43,231 nucleotides of DNA from Pseudomonadota bacterium (GTDB lineage Bacteria > Pseudomonadota > Alphaproteobacteria > Micropepsales > Micropepsaceae), in NCBI GenBank assembly GCA_018242105.1, contig JAFECP010000034.1, positions 35,031 through 78,261 on the forward strand. The letters run 5' to 3'. A program made the position numbers and the translations under genes. Shown here one piece after another: positions 1 through 8,765 of the stretch; position 1 is the first letter of the stretch; each line of letters opens with the position of its first letter. Under the pieces are notes generated by a model. It did not search any database. It was not told the origin of the DNA and was given only the letters and a program-made list of their open reading frames with translations.

Positions 1-318
1 GGCCAGGTTTTGCAGCCGGGCACGATTCCTTATTCGCCGGACATGAAGCCGAGCGATTACATTGATCGCGTTGGTGGCTATAACGACTTTGCGGACAAAT
101 CTCTGACCTTCGTCATTCTTCCGGACGGTACCGCCCGAAAGCTCGAATTCGGTTGGTTCAACCTGAACGACGATAATATTCCCCCGGGAAGCACGATCGT
201 TGTTCCACGGGACCTGTCGCCGATTTCAATTCGACAGGTTCTCGTAGATGTAACATCGATCTTTAGCCAGGTTGCGGTTTCGCTAGCGACATTGGTGGTG
301 TTGTCGCATAACACCTAA
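1..318 (+). CDS. Polysaccharide export outer-membrane protein (OPX/Wza family), C-terminal fragment
   Basis: The reading frame is open from base 1, so the gene begins outside the window and only about 105 C-terminal residues are seen. They hold the end of an SLBB (soluble ligand-binding beta-grasp) repeat, with the pattern G-x-V-x-x-P-G near the left edge followed by D-Y-I-x-x-V-G-G-Y. A short segment PGSTIVVPRDLSPISIRQVL then leads to a hydrophobic tail (about the last 30 residues) ending LVVLSHNT. This arrangement is typical of alphaproteobacterial OPX proteins, which form the outer-membrane channel for exported polysaccharide. The TTG at 10 is an internal codon, not a believable start. The stop overlaps by 3-4 bases the stop of the convergent glycosyltransferase at 315. 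The family call is strong. The identity of the exported polymer is inferred only from the neighbours. Confidence 0.8.
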   Translation, partial: GQVLQPGTIPYSPDMKPSDYIDRVGGYNDFADKSLTFVILPDGTARKLEFGWFNLNDDNIPPGSTIVVPRDLSPISIRQVLVDVTSIFSQVAVSLATLVVLSHNT

Positions 319-1484
319 TCTGCACGAGAGAGCATGCTCGCATAAATTGCTTGCATCGCTTGCTTGGCAATAGACGTGTCAACGTATTGTTGGGCGTATA
401 GGCGGGCTCGCTCGCGCATCATTCCATGATCTGAAGCGCCGAGGTCTCTCATGGTCTCCAGCCGCGCGAGGAAGATGTCTGGACGATCTAATGGGATCGC
501 AAATCCTATTCCGTGGCGTTCCAGGTCACACCAAGGCGTCCGGTTGCTGATCAACACGGGACATCCGGCGCCGAGCGCTTCGAGGATAGCATAGCCGAAG
601 CTTTCATTTTGTGATGGGAGCAGCAGCACGTCATATTGTGAAAGTGTTGTCGTCACCTTGTCCGGGGGCACGCCGCCGATATACCGGAACGCACTGGGTC
701 TAGTGGATTTTCGGATCTTTGATTCGCAGAAGGCCCAGTAGTCAGCCTGTCCGATTGGGCCGCATATATCCAATGTCACATTTGGCACCGATGCGACGAA
801 GTCGATCGCGAGGTCGAGATTCTTCATGCGGTCGACGCGTGCGAAGAATATAGCGCGAAGTGTTCCTTTTAGCTTTGTCCCTCTAAAGACATCATTGTCG
901 CTAGGAACTAGCTGGTTTGGCAGCGGTGGTGCGATCCTCACATGCGCGCCGTCTCCCCAAGCCCGCGTGATGTCTTTTTCTTCCTCTCCGTTCGCCGCGT
1001 GCCAGGTTGCATTTCGAAAAATGCCGAGAGCCTTGGCGGATTTCAGGTAAACCAATTTGCGAACGCGCTTCTGGGCCAAAGCTTTTGGAGAAAGTTCTCC
1101 GTGCGGCGATATCAGCAACGGCGCCGTGCTGGCAGTAAGGGTATGCTGCGCGCGAGCGGGGTAACACGCAAAAGGCAACGAAACGACGGAATTGATATGC
1201 ACAAGCGAATGAGGTGTATGGTAAATGATATTTTTGATGGTTGAATAGGTAAGCTCTGTAGGGGCGAGATATCTAATCGACACATCGTCGACCTCATTCC
1301 AATCGCCGCTTGAAGTGCCCTCGTAAGGTAAGGTTTCCGCAACATCGCGATCTCGGGTTACGACGCGGAACTCAAACTCCGATTTCAATGCCTGCACGAG
1401 ATTGACGGCGGCACTTTGCGACCCTCCACCTTTGTAGCCCGGGGCGAACCAGTTGGAGAAAAGCAATATGCGGGGCTTAGGCAT
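315..1484 (-). CDS. Glycosyltransferase, GT4 family
   Basis: About 389 residues, a normal length for a GT-B fold glycosyltransferase. The N-terminus PRILLFSNWFAPGYKGGGSQ carries the glycine-rich acceptor-side loop. The C-terminal half has the GT4 donor site: ARVDRMKNLDLAI, then SQNESFGYAILEALGAGCPVLIS with the conserved E-x(7)-E spacing. It presumably transfers a sugar from a nucleotide donor to the lipid-linked repeat at the cytoplasmic membrane. I chose the ATG at 1484 rather than the upstream in-frame start at 1580. The former gives a canonical N-terminus and an 8-base overlap with the end of the polymerase gene (ends 1477), which suggests translational coupling in a two-gene operon. The extra 32 residues of the longer form look like shadow translation of the upstream gene. 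Donor and acceptor cannot be told from sequence. Confidence 0.88.
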   Translation of the reverse strand: MPKPRILLFSNWFAPGYKGGGSQSAAVNLVQALKSEFEFRVVTRDRDVAETLPYEGTSSGDWNEVDDVSIRYLAPTELTYSTIKNIIYHTPHSLVHINSVVSLPFACYPARAQHTLTASTAPLLISPHGELSPKALAQKRVRKLVYLKSAKALGIFRNATWHAANGEEEKDITRAWGDGAHVRIAPPLPNQLVPSDNDVFRGTKLKGTLRAIFFARVDRMKNLDLAIDFVASVPNVTLDICGPIGQADYWAFCESKIRKSTRPSAFRYIGGVPPDKVTTTLSQYDVLLLPSQNESFGYAILEALGAGCPVLISNRTPWCDLERHGIGFAIPLDRPDIFLARLETMRDLGASDHGMMRERARLYAQQYVDTSIAKQAMQAIYASMLSRAD

Positions 1485-2901
1485 TCGTGCTGCCGAGAGC
1501 GGCTTGGGAGGGCGTCGTGTGCACATGAGGGCCTGCCGGAGCCGAAGGGCTGAACGTGCTTTGCGAGCGGGCAACCACAATCACCAATGCCACCATCATC
1601 GCAAACTGCGGCGTCATTTCGTCGAAAAGCAGGGTGTTGGTGACTGCATATGCAACCACTCCGCCGACTAGGAATGCAAATTGCGGCCGTATCTGTCGCA
1701 GTCGATGCGAGAGAAAAAGATAAATTGGAGTCGCGATGAATATCAGGAGCAGGGTCAGGCCAACGACACCGGTCGCGAAGAGGTAGTGCAGATAAAGGCT
1801 GTGGTAATCTAGGATGAACGGGGTCGCATCAGTGGTATTTTGCGTGTAGATGTTTGAAAGATAAACGTTGGCTCTACCAAATCCGTACCCAAAGAACGAT
1901 ATTGGTTGATGCAATGCCGCAGCCAGAACGTCTCCTCGGTTCGATTCCAGGAGCCCGCCACCGAAGAGAATTTTTCCAGCACGTCCCCCCAAGACATCGA
2001 ACAACGTGAAGACATCGATGTTCTTTCCGGCTGCGAAAACGAGAAAGCCGGCAATGCCGCACAGCAAAACGCCGATGAATCCGCCGGCAACCCTCCAGCT
2101 GCTCGCGCGCAGCGGATTGCCCAAAAGTGTTGCAGCAAAAATTCCGGCGCCGAGCCCGGCAATTCCTGCCAAACTTCCCGTCAATAGCATCGTGAGCGTC
2201 ATTATCAGGGTATGTATATTGAGGATGCGATTGCGCAGTGCGAAGCTCGTGAACAGCGGCGCAAGCAACCACTCCGCAAGATGGCTCGGTTCTCTGAACG
2301 TGCCCAAGGCACGGTGGAAGGCATAGCTGAAGGTCGTTGATTGAGCGCCGCCTCCGGTGCCGAGTCGGGTTCGCGCGATTTCGGGTAGACCGTAGACTTC
2401 TGCGACATAGGCATAGATCGCATAGAGCGATGCGATAGTACCAAGCCATATGATGAAGTTAGTCAACTTATAGTAAGAATAGCGCTCAGAAGCCGCAACA
2501 ACGAGATAGGCACAGCCTATCGGTGCCAGAAGATTGAAAAAACGAAGCCCGATGAAGACCGGATAGGGCGTCGTAAGAATGGGGACATGGAGCTCGATGC
2601 TGTGATCGAAATACCCGACAACGGTAGTGATAAAGGCCCATTGGAAAAGGAGCGTCAGAGACGTTAGTGACGGCACCTTTGGCAGAGTGCCGCTTAGCAT
2701 CATCATCGCGGCGGCCAAAATAAAGATCACTCGCGCTAACCACTCGATCGGCACCGGACCGAACGCATAAGCCGCAAGTGCATTCGTGATTAGGCCTGCG
2801 ACCATCGCGTAATAGGCAAATTGGCCCCAGACCCGTTCGGTGTCGGGGTCCCATATGGAGCGAGTAGGCCAATACTGTAGGCGGACAGCAGCAGGCATCA
2901 T
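1477..2901 (-). CDS. O-antigen polymerase/ligase-like integral membrane protein (Wzy/WaaL superfamily)
   Basis: 474 residues, mostly hydrophobic, with roughly ten to twelve membrane segments. A large central loop contains FREPSHLAEW and, further on, GYGFGRANVYLSN followed by DYHSLYLHYLFATGVVGL. That His-bearing periplasmic loop before a late membrane helix is the usual signature of the Wzy_C/O-antigen ligase family. Members either polymerise undecaprenyl-linked repeat units (Wzy) or transfer chains to an acceptor (WaaL). The Wzz-like protein at 23200 and the OPX protein next door favour Wzy, but sequence alone does not separate the two. Translation begins at one of two adjacent ATG codons (2901 or 2898). 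No good ribosome binding site is visible. The 127-base gap to the divergent asparagine-synthase gene must hold both promoters. Confidence 0.82.
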   Translation of the reverse strand: MMPAAVRLQYWPTRSIWDPDTERVWGQFAYYAMVAGLITNALAAYAFGPVPIEWLARVIFILAAAMMMLSGTLPKVPSLTSLTLLFQWAFITTVVGYFDHSIELHVPILTTPYPVFIGLRFFNLLAPIGCAYLVVAASERYSYYKLTNFIIWLGTIASLYAIYAYVAEVYGLPEIARTRLGTGGGAQSTTFSYAFHRALGTFREPSHLAEWLLAPLFTSFALRNRILNIHTLIMTLTMLLTGSLAGIAGLGAGIFAATLLGNPLRASSWRVAGGFIGVLLCGIAGFLVFAAGKNIDVFTLFDVLGGRAGKILFGGGLLESNRGDVLAAALHQPISFFGYGFGRANVYLSNIYTQNTTDATPFILDYHSLYLHYLFATGVVGLTLLLIFIATPIYLFLSHRLRQIRPQFAFLVGGVVAYAVTNTLLFDEMTPQFAMMVALVIVVARSQSTFSPSAPAGPHVHTTPSQAALGSTNA

Positions 2902-3028
2902 CGTCGTTTGTTTTGAGGCATTTCTATGCCGAAGTTAGGGCTCTATTACCATCCCCTTTTCATCGCCGATAGCTTGCTATACCAGATCGGCATTGGGCTT
3001 TTTCGTTTTTGGCTACCGGGAGCCGGGT

Positions 3029-4993
3029 ATGTGTGGCATTGGAGGAGTGGCTGGACTGACCGGGCCGTTGGGTCCCGGAATAGTGTCGGACCTCCAGCTC
3101 GTGAACCAGATTTTGAGCCACCGTGGGCCAGACGGGCACGCTGTTTGGGCCGCGCCTCACCATAAAGTCGGGCTGGCACATCGTAGGCTTAGCATCATTG
3201 ACGTAGGTGCAAACAACACCGGCACCCAGCCAATGCATTCTGGTACGGGTCTCACCGTTGTGTTCAACGGTGAGATTTATAATTATGTCGAGCTGAAGCA
3301 CGAATTGGCCGGCTTTTGGAATTTTCGAACGAACAGCGACACTGAGACTATTCTCGCAGCTTACGCGCGTTGGGGCGACGACTGCGTCAAGCATTTTCGA
3401 GGCATGTTCGCCTTTGCCCTTTGGGACGAAGGCCGCCAACGTCTTCTATGTGCTCGGGATTTCTTCGGCATCAAGCCGTTCTATTACACACAGGGCAAGC
3501 AGGCGGTCTATTTCGCTTCCGAGTGCAAAGCGCTCCTTCCGTTTTTGGACGAGATAGCGACAGATCCCGGCGCGCTGGCCGAGTATGTTACCTTTCAGTA
3601 TACGCTCGGCGATCAGACGATGTTTCGTGGCATCAAGCAGTTGATGCCGGGACACCTTCTCATCGTAGAGAACGGGCAGACAAAAGTACGCCGCTACTGG
3701 GACGTACATCATTTTGCGGATAGCGATATCACACCCGCGAGAATGCGTGAGGGAATGCGGGAGCGTGTCCAGGACGCGATCCGCCTTCATCTTCGCAGCG
3801 ATGTTCCGGTCGGCAGTTACCTGTCGGGAGGGGTCGACTCCAGCCTGGTGGCTATCTTGGCAAGCCGCACCGAAGGGTCAGGGCACAAGGCGTTTCACGG
3901 CCGGTTTCTTGAACATCCGGGCTACGATGAAAGCAGTTACGCACGCGAGGCGGCGAACAGGGCCAATTCGGAGCTCTTCGTCACGGATATCACAGCTGCG
4001 GATTTCGCCAGGAACATAGCCAAGGTTATCTATCACCTCGATTATCCCGTGGCGGGGCCAGGTTCGTTTCCGCAATACATGGTATCGGAACTAGCCGCGA
4101 AGCACGTAAAGGTCGTCCTTGGCGGGCAGGGTGGCGACGAGATGTTCGGCGGATACGCACGCTACGTGATCGCATATCTGGAACACTGTTTGAACTTAGC
4201 TTTACACGGAGAGTATTCCGAGCAATCGGTGCCAGTGCCGATGCAGCAGCTAATGCCGAATCTCGGAGTGTTGCGGGAGTACGTCCCTCTTATGCGTCGC
4301 ACTTGGGGGACGGGCCTTTTTGATCCGCTGGAGCACCAATATTATCGTTTGGTGGACCGCTCTAGCGATCTTCGCGAAGAGATCGATTGGCGTGGCATGG
4401 GAATTGGGCGCGAAGACATGTTCGAACGTTTTATGTCGATCTTCGACAATAGGGCGAACGTGCCCAAGGGTGCGACTTTTGACGCAATGACGCATTTTGA
4501 GTTTAAGTGTTTACTGCCTGCATTGTTGCAGGTCGAAGACCGTATGAGCATGGCGCATGGCCTTGAGTCGCGCGTCCCCCTGCTGGATCGGCCGATCGCT
4601 GAATTCGCGGCGGTCATACCAGAAGGCGTGAAGTTCGAGGGCGGAGAAATGAAACATGCCCTACGTTCCACGTTTGATGCGGACCTTCCGTCAGCTATCG
4701 TTAAACGGCGCGATAAGATGGGATTCAGCACACCCCTAAACGAATGGTTTCAAGGCGAGTTGAAGGATTTGGTGCACGATATCTTTGCATGTTCCGCGGC
4801 ACGGCAGCGTCCATATTTTAATTCCGACGCGATCCGCGGCGGCCTAAGCGAAGTGCGTGGATTTTCGCGTAAGACTTGGGGCCTGCTGAGCCTCGAGCTT
4901 TGGCATCAACAGTTTCACGACAGAGCCGCAGAATGGCTCTCTAGGTCTTCGACGTTACGACGTTTATCGGCTAGTGACGCCGCCGAAGTCTAA
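3029..4993 (+). CDS. asnB: Asparagine synthase-type glutamine amidotransferase (AsnB family), copy 1
   Basis: 654 residues. The start at 3029 is fixed by biology: it gives MCGIGG, in which Cys2 becomes the N-terminal nucleophile of the Ntn-type glutaminase after Met removal. The open frame continues upstream to 2993, but that would bury the cysteine. The glutaminase domain fills about residues 1-200 (SHRGPDG, NGEIYNY, SDTETI). The ATP-pyrophosphatase synthetase domain follows, with the P-loop LSGGVDSS near residue 265 and GGQGGDEMFGGYARY later. Family members amidate carboxylates. In O-antigen loci, homologues such as WbpS are linked to forming uronamides from uronic acids. With two sugar-dehydrogenase genes in the window, sugar amidation is a better guess than free asparagine synthesis, but this is inference. 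It is a single-gene unit closed by a terminator directly after the stop. Confidence 0.9.
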   Translation: MCGIGGVAGLTGPLGPGIVSDLQLVNQILSHRGPDGHAVWAAPHHKVGLAHRRLSIIDVGANNTGTQPMHSGTGLTVVFNGEIYNYVELKHELAGFWNFRTNSDTETILAAYARWGDDCVKHFRGMFAFALWDEGRQRLLCARDFFGIKPFYYTQGKQAVYFASECKALLPFLDEIATDPGALAEYVTFQYTLGDQTMFRGIKQLMPGHLLIVENGQTKVRRYWDVHHFADSDITPARMREGMRERVQDAIRLHLRSDVPVGSYLSGGVDSSLVAILASRTEGSGHKAFHGRFLEHPGYDESSYAREAANRANSELFVTDITAADFARNIAKVIYHLDYPVAGPGSFPQYMVSELAAKHVKVVLGGQGGDEMFGGYARYVIAYLEHCLNLALHGEYSEQSVPVPMQQLMPNLGVLREYVPLMRRTWGTGLFDPLEHQYYRLVDRSSDLREEIDWRGMGIGREDMFERFMSIFDNRANVPKGATFDAMTHFEFKCLLPALLQVEDRMSMAHGLESRVPLLDRPIAEFAAVIPEGVKFEGGEMKHALRSTFDADLPSAIVKRRDKMGFSTPLNEWFQGELKDLVHDIFACSAARQRPYFNSDAIRGGLSEVRGFSRKTWGLLSLELWHQQFHDRAAEWLSRSSTLRRLSASDAAEV

Positions 4994-5014
4994 GTTGTCA
5001 GGGACAACATTTTT
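4994..5014 (+). terminator. Rho-independent terminator after asnB copy 1
   Basis: A 6-bp stem (gttgtc at 4994-4999 and gacaac at 5003-5008) with a 3-base loop begins immediately after the stop codon and is followed by a run of five T at 5010-5014. Short stem plus T-run fits an intrinsic terminator for the plus-strand gene. Confidence 0.7.
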
Positions 5015-5224
5015 ATGCCACGCATGCTTGTCGCTTATGGATAGCCAAGCAATGCAGGCAGATGGGCTCCCGCGCGCGCGAGCGGCTCACAGATCGAGTT
5101 GATCAAGCGATGGGTTCGAAAATTAACGCGCTATCCGGACATTATGGCACTTGCCCTTGTGGTATTGGAATGCGTCCACAAGTTAGGAAGATCATCACGA
5201 TCCGGCTGAAGTTCAGGGTGCCGA

Positions 5225-7147
5225 TCAGAACCTTGCCCCAAAGCGGTCTGCCCAGATGCCGAAGCACGCGATTCTCCACGGTGTAAAATCCAATGGCCTA
5301 CGACCTTGTAGCATATCGGCCACCAGCATGCGCGTGTTTGAGGCGGAGAAGTGCTCCGGAAATAGGTGCATCGTGCGTTCGATTGCATCTTCTATGGGTT
5401 TGAGCAAAGGTCCACGCAACCATGCGGCTTCTGGCGTAGCAAAGCCAAGCTTGTCCTTACGCAGGCGAACTGCCTCTGGCAGGCGGCCTTTCATTGCATC
5501 GCGCAGTATCCACTTGGTCCAGCCGTTCACGAGCTTGTGCTCGCTACCAATAGCGATACAAAATTCCACCAGTGGGTGATCAAGGAACGGTACGCGTGCT
5601 TCGACACCGTGCGCCATGCTATTTCGATCTTCCCAGTGGAGCAACATCCGGACATTGCCGGCCTGGATCAAAGAATTGCAAAGAGTTCCCAGGCCGGATA
5701 CCGCAGGCAAGCCAGCGTCTTCCATCGCCTGGTTCCATACATTGAGTGGCTGTGTCAGTCCAAAAGCATTCAAATTTAGCCAAGGTTCTTCAGCAGACGG
5801 GTGAGATCCTTGGCCCCGTCCGATCAGTCCTGCAGCTAAGGTGAGTGGGCGCCGTAGGACTGCAGGTGACTGCCCAGCGAGTTGCGAAGCTCCCGCCGCG
5901 AGTTGGCGTCCCATCGGATTGCCAAACCACTGGCTGCGGCGCCTTGCTAATATCAGCGCCGCTAAGAGCCGCCAATTTCGAACGAGTTCCGCATATCTAG
6001 TATCGTACGCCCCGTGATAGCCAGCCAGAATCTCATCTGCGCCTTGACCATCGAGCATCACTTTCAAGCCTTGCGCGCGCGCTGCTGCGAATACATGCCA
6101 CTGCGCATGAATACTCGTGCTGCCGTACGGCTCGTCCTGATGCCAAACAATTGTTTTTGCCTCGTCGAGTACGTCTGCTGGAACGGGTCGTGCTGCATGC
6201 ATGCGGGCATGTGCTGCTTTTGCTACTTCATCGGCGTAGGGAGTTTCGTCTACCGCCGTACCTTCAAAACGCGCGGTGACCGTATTGAGATTGCCTCCGC
6301 GACCCACCGCCTGCAATTGCTCGGCCATTAACATGACCAGCGTGGAGCTATCCAACCCGCCTGATAGGCAGGAGCCCACCTCCACATCGGCTCTAAGGTG
6401 CAGCCGCACCGTCTCTTGCAATAGATGAAGAAACCGATCGGAAGCCTCGTTTTTTCTCAATTGGATCGAGCCAAGTGCCGGCAGCCGATACCAGCGGCAG
6501 TTTGTTAGTTTTCCGGTCCTGTCCAGCTCTAACCACTCGCCAGCACCGAGCTGGGTCACATCATCAAATAACGTTTCGCTCGAATGATTTAGGAGGCCGC
6601 CAACGAGAAAATCGTATGCGCGACGCGGATTGATGCGGGATGAAACATCGTCAAGCAACAAGAGCTGCTTAATCTCGGAGCCTGCGGCGAAGCCTCGTGG
6701 CGTTTGTACAAAATATAAAGGTTTAATACCAAATCTGTCGCGCGCTAGAAACAATGTCCCCGTCTTGGTGTCATAGATCGCAAACGCGAACATACCTCGC
6801 AACTTCGACAGGCATTCGCGCCCGAAAGTTGCATAAGCTGCCAATACCACTTCCGTATCAGACTGTGTGCGGAAGGTGCAGCCACGAGCACGCAGCTCTT
6901 CGCGCAACTCCAAATAATTATAAATTTCTCCATTATAGGTTATCCAATAGCGATTATCGGCGTAAGACATCGGTTGGTGGCCGCTGTCACCCGTGTCAAT
7001 GATGGCAAGCCTTCGATGGCCTAAGGCTAGCGGTCCTTTCGGCGTATCGAACTCTTGCCATCCATCGCCGTCGGGGCCTCGATGATCAATGACGTCCAGA
7101 TGAGCGCGGTTTGGGACATATCCAACCGATATCCAGATACCGCACAT
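5225..7147 (-). CDS. asnB: Asparagine synthase-type glutamine amidotransferase (AsnB family), copy 2
   Basis: 640 residues beginning MCGIWISVGY, so Cys2 is again available as glutaminase nucleophile. Conserved segments in order: DHRGPDG, GHRRLAIID, NGEIYNYLELREEL, SDTEVVLAAY, then the synthetase P-loop LSGGLDSS near residue 265 and LDGQGADEILAGYHGAY. It is clearly a different lineage from the copy at 3029, not a recent duplicate: the two align in motifs but differ throughout. It is the last gene of the minus-strand ABC-export operon (59-base gap after the preceding glycosyltransferase), which ties it to that polymer. Its likely role is amidation of a sugar carboxylate, such as a uronic acid in the repeat or precursor. 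True asparagine synthesis remains possible. It is convergent with copy 1, 231 bases apart. Confidence 0.9.
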   Translation of the reverse strand: MCGIWISVGYVPNRAHLDVIDHRGPDGDGWQEFDTPKGPLALGHRRLAIIDTGDSGHQPMSYADNRYWITYNGEIYNYLELREELRARGCTFRTQSDTEVVLAAYATFGRECLSKLRGMFAFAIYDTKTGTLFLARDRFGIKPLYFVQTPRGFAAGSEIKQLLLLDDVSSRINPRRAYDFLVGGLLNHSSETLFDDVTQLGAGEWLELDRTGKLTNCRWYRLPALGSIQLRKNEASDRFLHLLQETVRLHLRADVEVGSCLSGGLDSSTLVMLMAEQLQAVGRGGNLNTVTARFEGTAVDETPYADEVAKAAHARMHAARPVPADVLDEAKTIVWHQDEPYGSTSIHAQWHVFAAARAQGLKVMLDGQGADEILAGYHGAYDTRYAELVRNWRLLAALILARRRSQWFGNPMGRQLAAGASQLAGQSPAVLRRPLTLAAGLIGRGQGSHPSAEEPWLNLNAFGLTQPLNVWNQAMEDAGLPAVSGLGTLCNSLIQAGNVRMLLHWEDRNSMAHGVEARVPFLDHPLVEFCIAIGSEHKLVNGWTKWILRDAMKGRLPEAVRLRKDKLGFATPEAAWLRGPLLKPIEDAIERTMHLFPEHFSASNTRMLVADMLQGRRPLDFTPWRIACFGIWADRFGARF

Positions 7148-7206
7148 ACGTTTTGCCTCGTTACAATTTTGCCCGGCGGGCGAGATAACCCCCTAATAAC
7201 AATTCG

Positions 7207-8763
7207 TCAATCTTCAGTAGTCTTTAATTCTTGTGGCTTCAGTTTGTGGTACAATTCAAGCAAGCGGGCTCGTTGAGTTTCCCAACCGTATTGCAAAAGA
7301 ATCTCGCTTCTAGTTTCGAGATCAGGACGGAATTTGTCCTTATTCTCGATCACTTCGACCATCGCGCGGGCGAGCGCCTTAGGATCAGTTTCGTCTGCGA
7401 CAAGGCCGACTTTAAATTTGCGCACGAAGTTTTCGAGTTCTATCAGTCTCGCGACCACGACGGGAATGCCAGCAAGGACGCTTTCTAGCAACTTATTTGG
7501 AAAGCAAAAGTAGTAACTCAGGCACACATTTTGTATCGCAACCACGCTACAATCAGCATCTGAAATGAATTGCGTTACCTCCGCTGGGGGGACGGGGTTC
7601 ACAAGATGAATACGATCTCTTACGCCAAGCTCATCTGAAATCTGGCGTATATTTTTTTCTGTTTCACTGTAGCGTGGGCCGACGAACGCGAAGTGTAGAT
7701 TTGGTGCAAATTGCATCGCTCTGACACATTCTTCTATTCCGCGATCAAGCGTAACCGACCCAACATATATGGCCAGAGGCGTATCTTTGCAAAGGCCGAG
7801 CGCGTCGCGTAACGTCCCTTTTTCAGGGGTTGTATTTTCCGCGTGGGAAAAGTCCGGTGAATTGTGCACGACCACTGGTCGTGCGATTTTGTATCTGCTG
7901 TGCAGCCAGTCCGAAATACTATCGCAGACCGTTATAACCGCATCTGTTTGACGGGAAAGAGCCTCTTCATAAAACGCTATCCACCTCCTGTGGCTGTCTG
8001 AAAGGCTCCAATAATTGGTATGAGTCTCCAGTTCGTGGGCGTCATAAATTAAACGTGCTCCTGTTAAGCGCGCCAATCGATAACCGCAGGATAAGGTCAC
8101 CAAATCATGAGCGTGAACGAAATCGGGATTTAACGTGCCACCTAGCGCAGTAGCTCGCGCAGCGAATTGATTGAGATACAATATAGCTGCGAAATCACCG
8201 ACGCTCATAACCTTGTACGCTAGCGACCATGCTCCACGGGAGACTTCGCCCAAGCGAGCAAAAATAAGCCAATACCATGCGCTCAGTTTTGAGTAGTACC
8301 TGCTTTCCTTGGTTAGGAGCGCGCGAGCCGGCACTATCATGAGCCGCGAAAACCCAGAAAGCATCGCCCGCAAAATGGGGAATGGCGCGAAAATGAGGGC
8401 GCCAAGGCCCATCATCATCGCGAGTAGGAAGACCATCCGAGCTAACACTAGTGATGCCCGTAGTGCTCTCCAAAACTCACCGGACGCTAGCATCCCCTTG
8501 ATACCGATAAGCTGCACTCGCAAATGGCTGATGACCATCTTGCCAAAGTTAAATATCACCGCTCGTCCCGTCGTTCTAGCTAAGCAATGATACGTTACAC
8601 TCGATTCAGTCACGCTCTTATACGTGTCAGATGCATAATCCGATATCACGTGCACCTCGTAGCCAGCGTGCGCTAGCGCGTTCGCTTCGCGAATGACGCG
8701 GGAATCTGTTTCCCACCTCCCCAATAGAAGCATAAGGACGCGCTTCGAAGGTGCGTTCGACAT
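7207..8763 (-). CDS. Glycosyltransferase, GT4 family, with internal membrane-associated segment
   Basis: 518 residues. The N-terminal Rossmann strand RVLMLLLGRWETDSRVIREA and the pair VHAHDLVTLSCGYRLARLTG / LIYDAHELETH mark a GT-B enzyme. The C-terminal donor half has AIYVGSVTLDRGIEECVRAM and PNKLLESVLAGIPVVVARL. About residues 110-165 are an insertion with long hydrophobic stretches (FLLAMMMGLGALIFAPFPIL) that could dip into the cytoplasmic membrane; this makes the protein longer than the usual ~380 residues. I start at the ATG at 8763: a GAGG lies upstream at suitable distance and only two bases separate it from the previous stop. The longer frame from 8868 would overlap the upstream gene by about 100 bases. 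Fifth gene of the six-gene minus-strand operon. Sugar specificity is unknown. Confidence 0.85.
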   Translation of the reverse strand: MSNAPSKRVLMLLLGRWETDSRVIREANALAHAGYEVHVISDYASDTYKSVTESSVTYHCLARTTGRAVIFNFGKMVISHLRVQLIGIKGMLASGEFWRALRASLVLARMVFLLAMMMGLGALIFAPFPILRAMLSGFSRLMIVPARALLTKESRYYSKLSAWYWLIFARLGEVSRGAWSLAYKVMSVGDFAAILYLNQFAARATALGGTLNPDFVHAHDLVTLSCGYRLARLTGARLIYDAHELETHTNYWSLSDSHRRWIAFYEEALSRQTDAVITVCDSISDWLHSRYKIARPVVVHNSPDFSHAENTTPEKGTLRDALGLCKDTPLAIYVGSVTLDRGIEECVRAMQFAPNLHFAFVGPRYSETEKNIRQISDELGVRDRIHLVNPVPPAEVTQFISDADCSVVAIQNVCLSYYFCFPNKLLESVLAGIPVVVARLIELENFVRKFKVGLVADETDPKALARAMVEVIENKDKFRPDLETRSEILLQYGWETQRARLLELYHKLKPQELKTTED

Positions 8764-8765
8764 CC

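Noticed and set aside
5156..5182. 7-bp inverted repeat (cttgtgg/ccacaag) with a 13-base loop downstream of asnB copy 2
   Set aside because: Long loop and no T-run on the minus strand, so not convincing as that operon's terminator.
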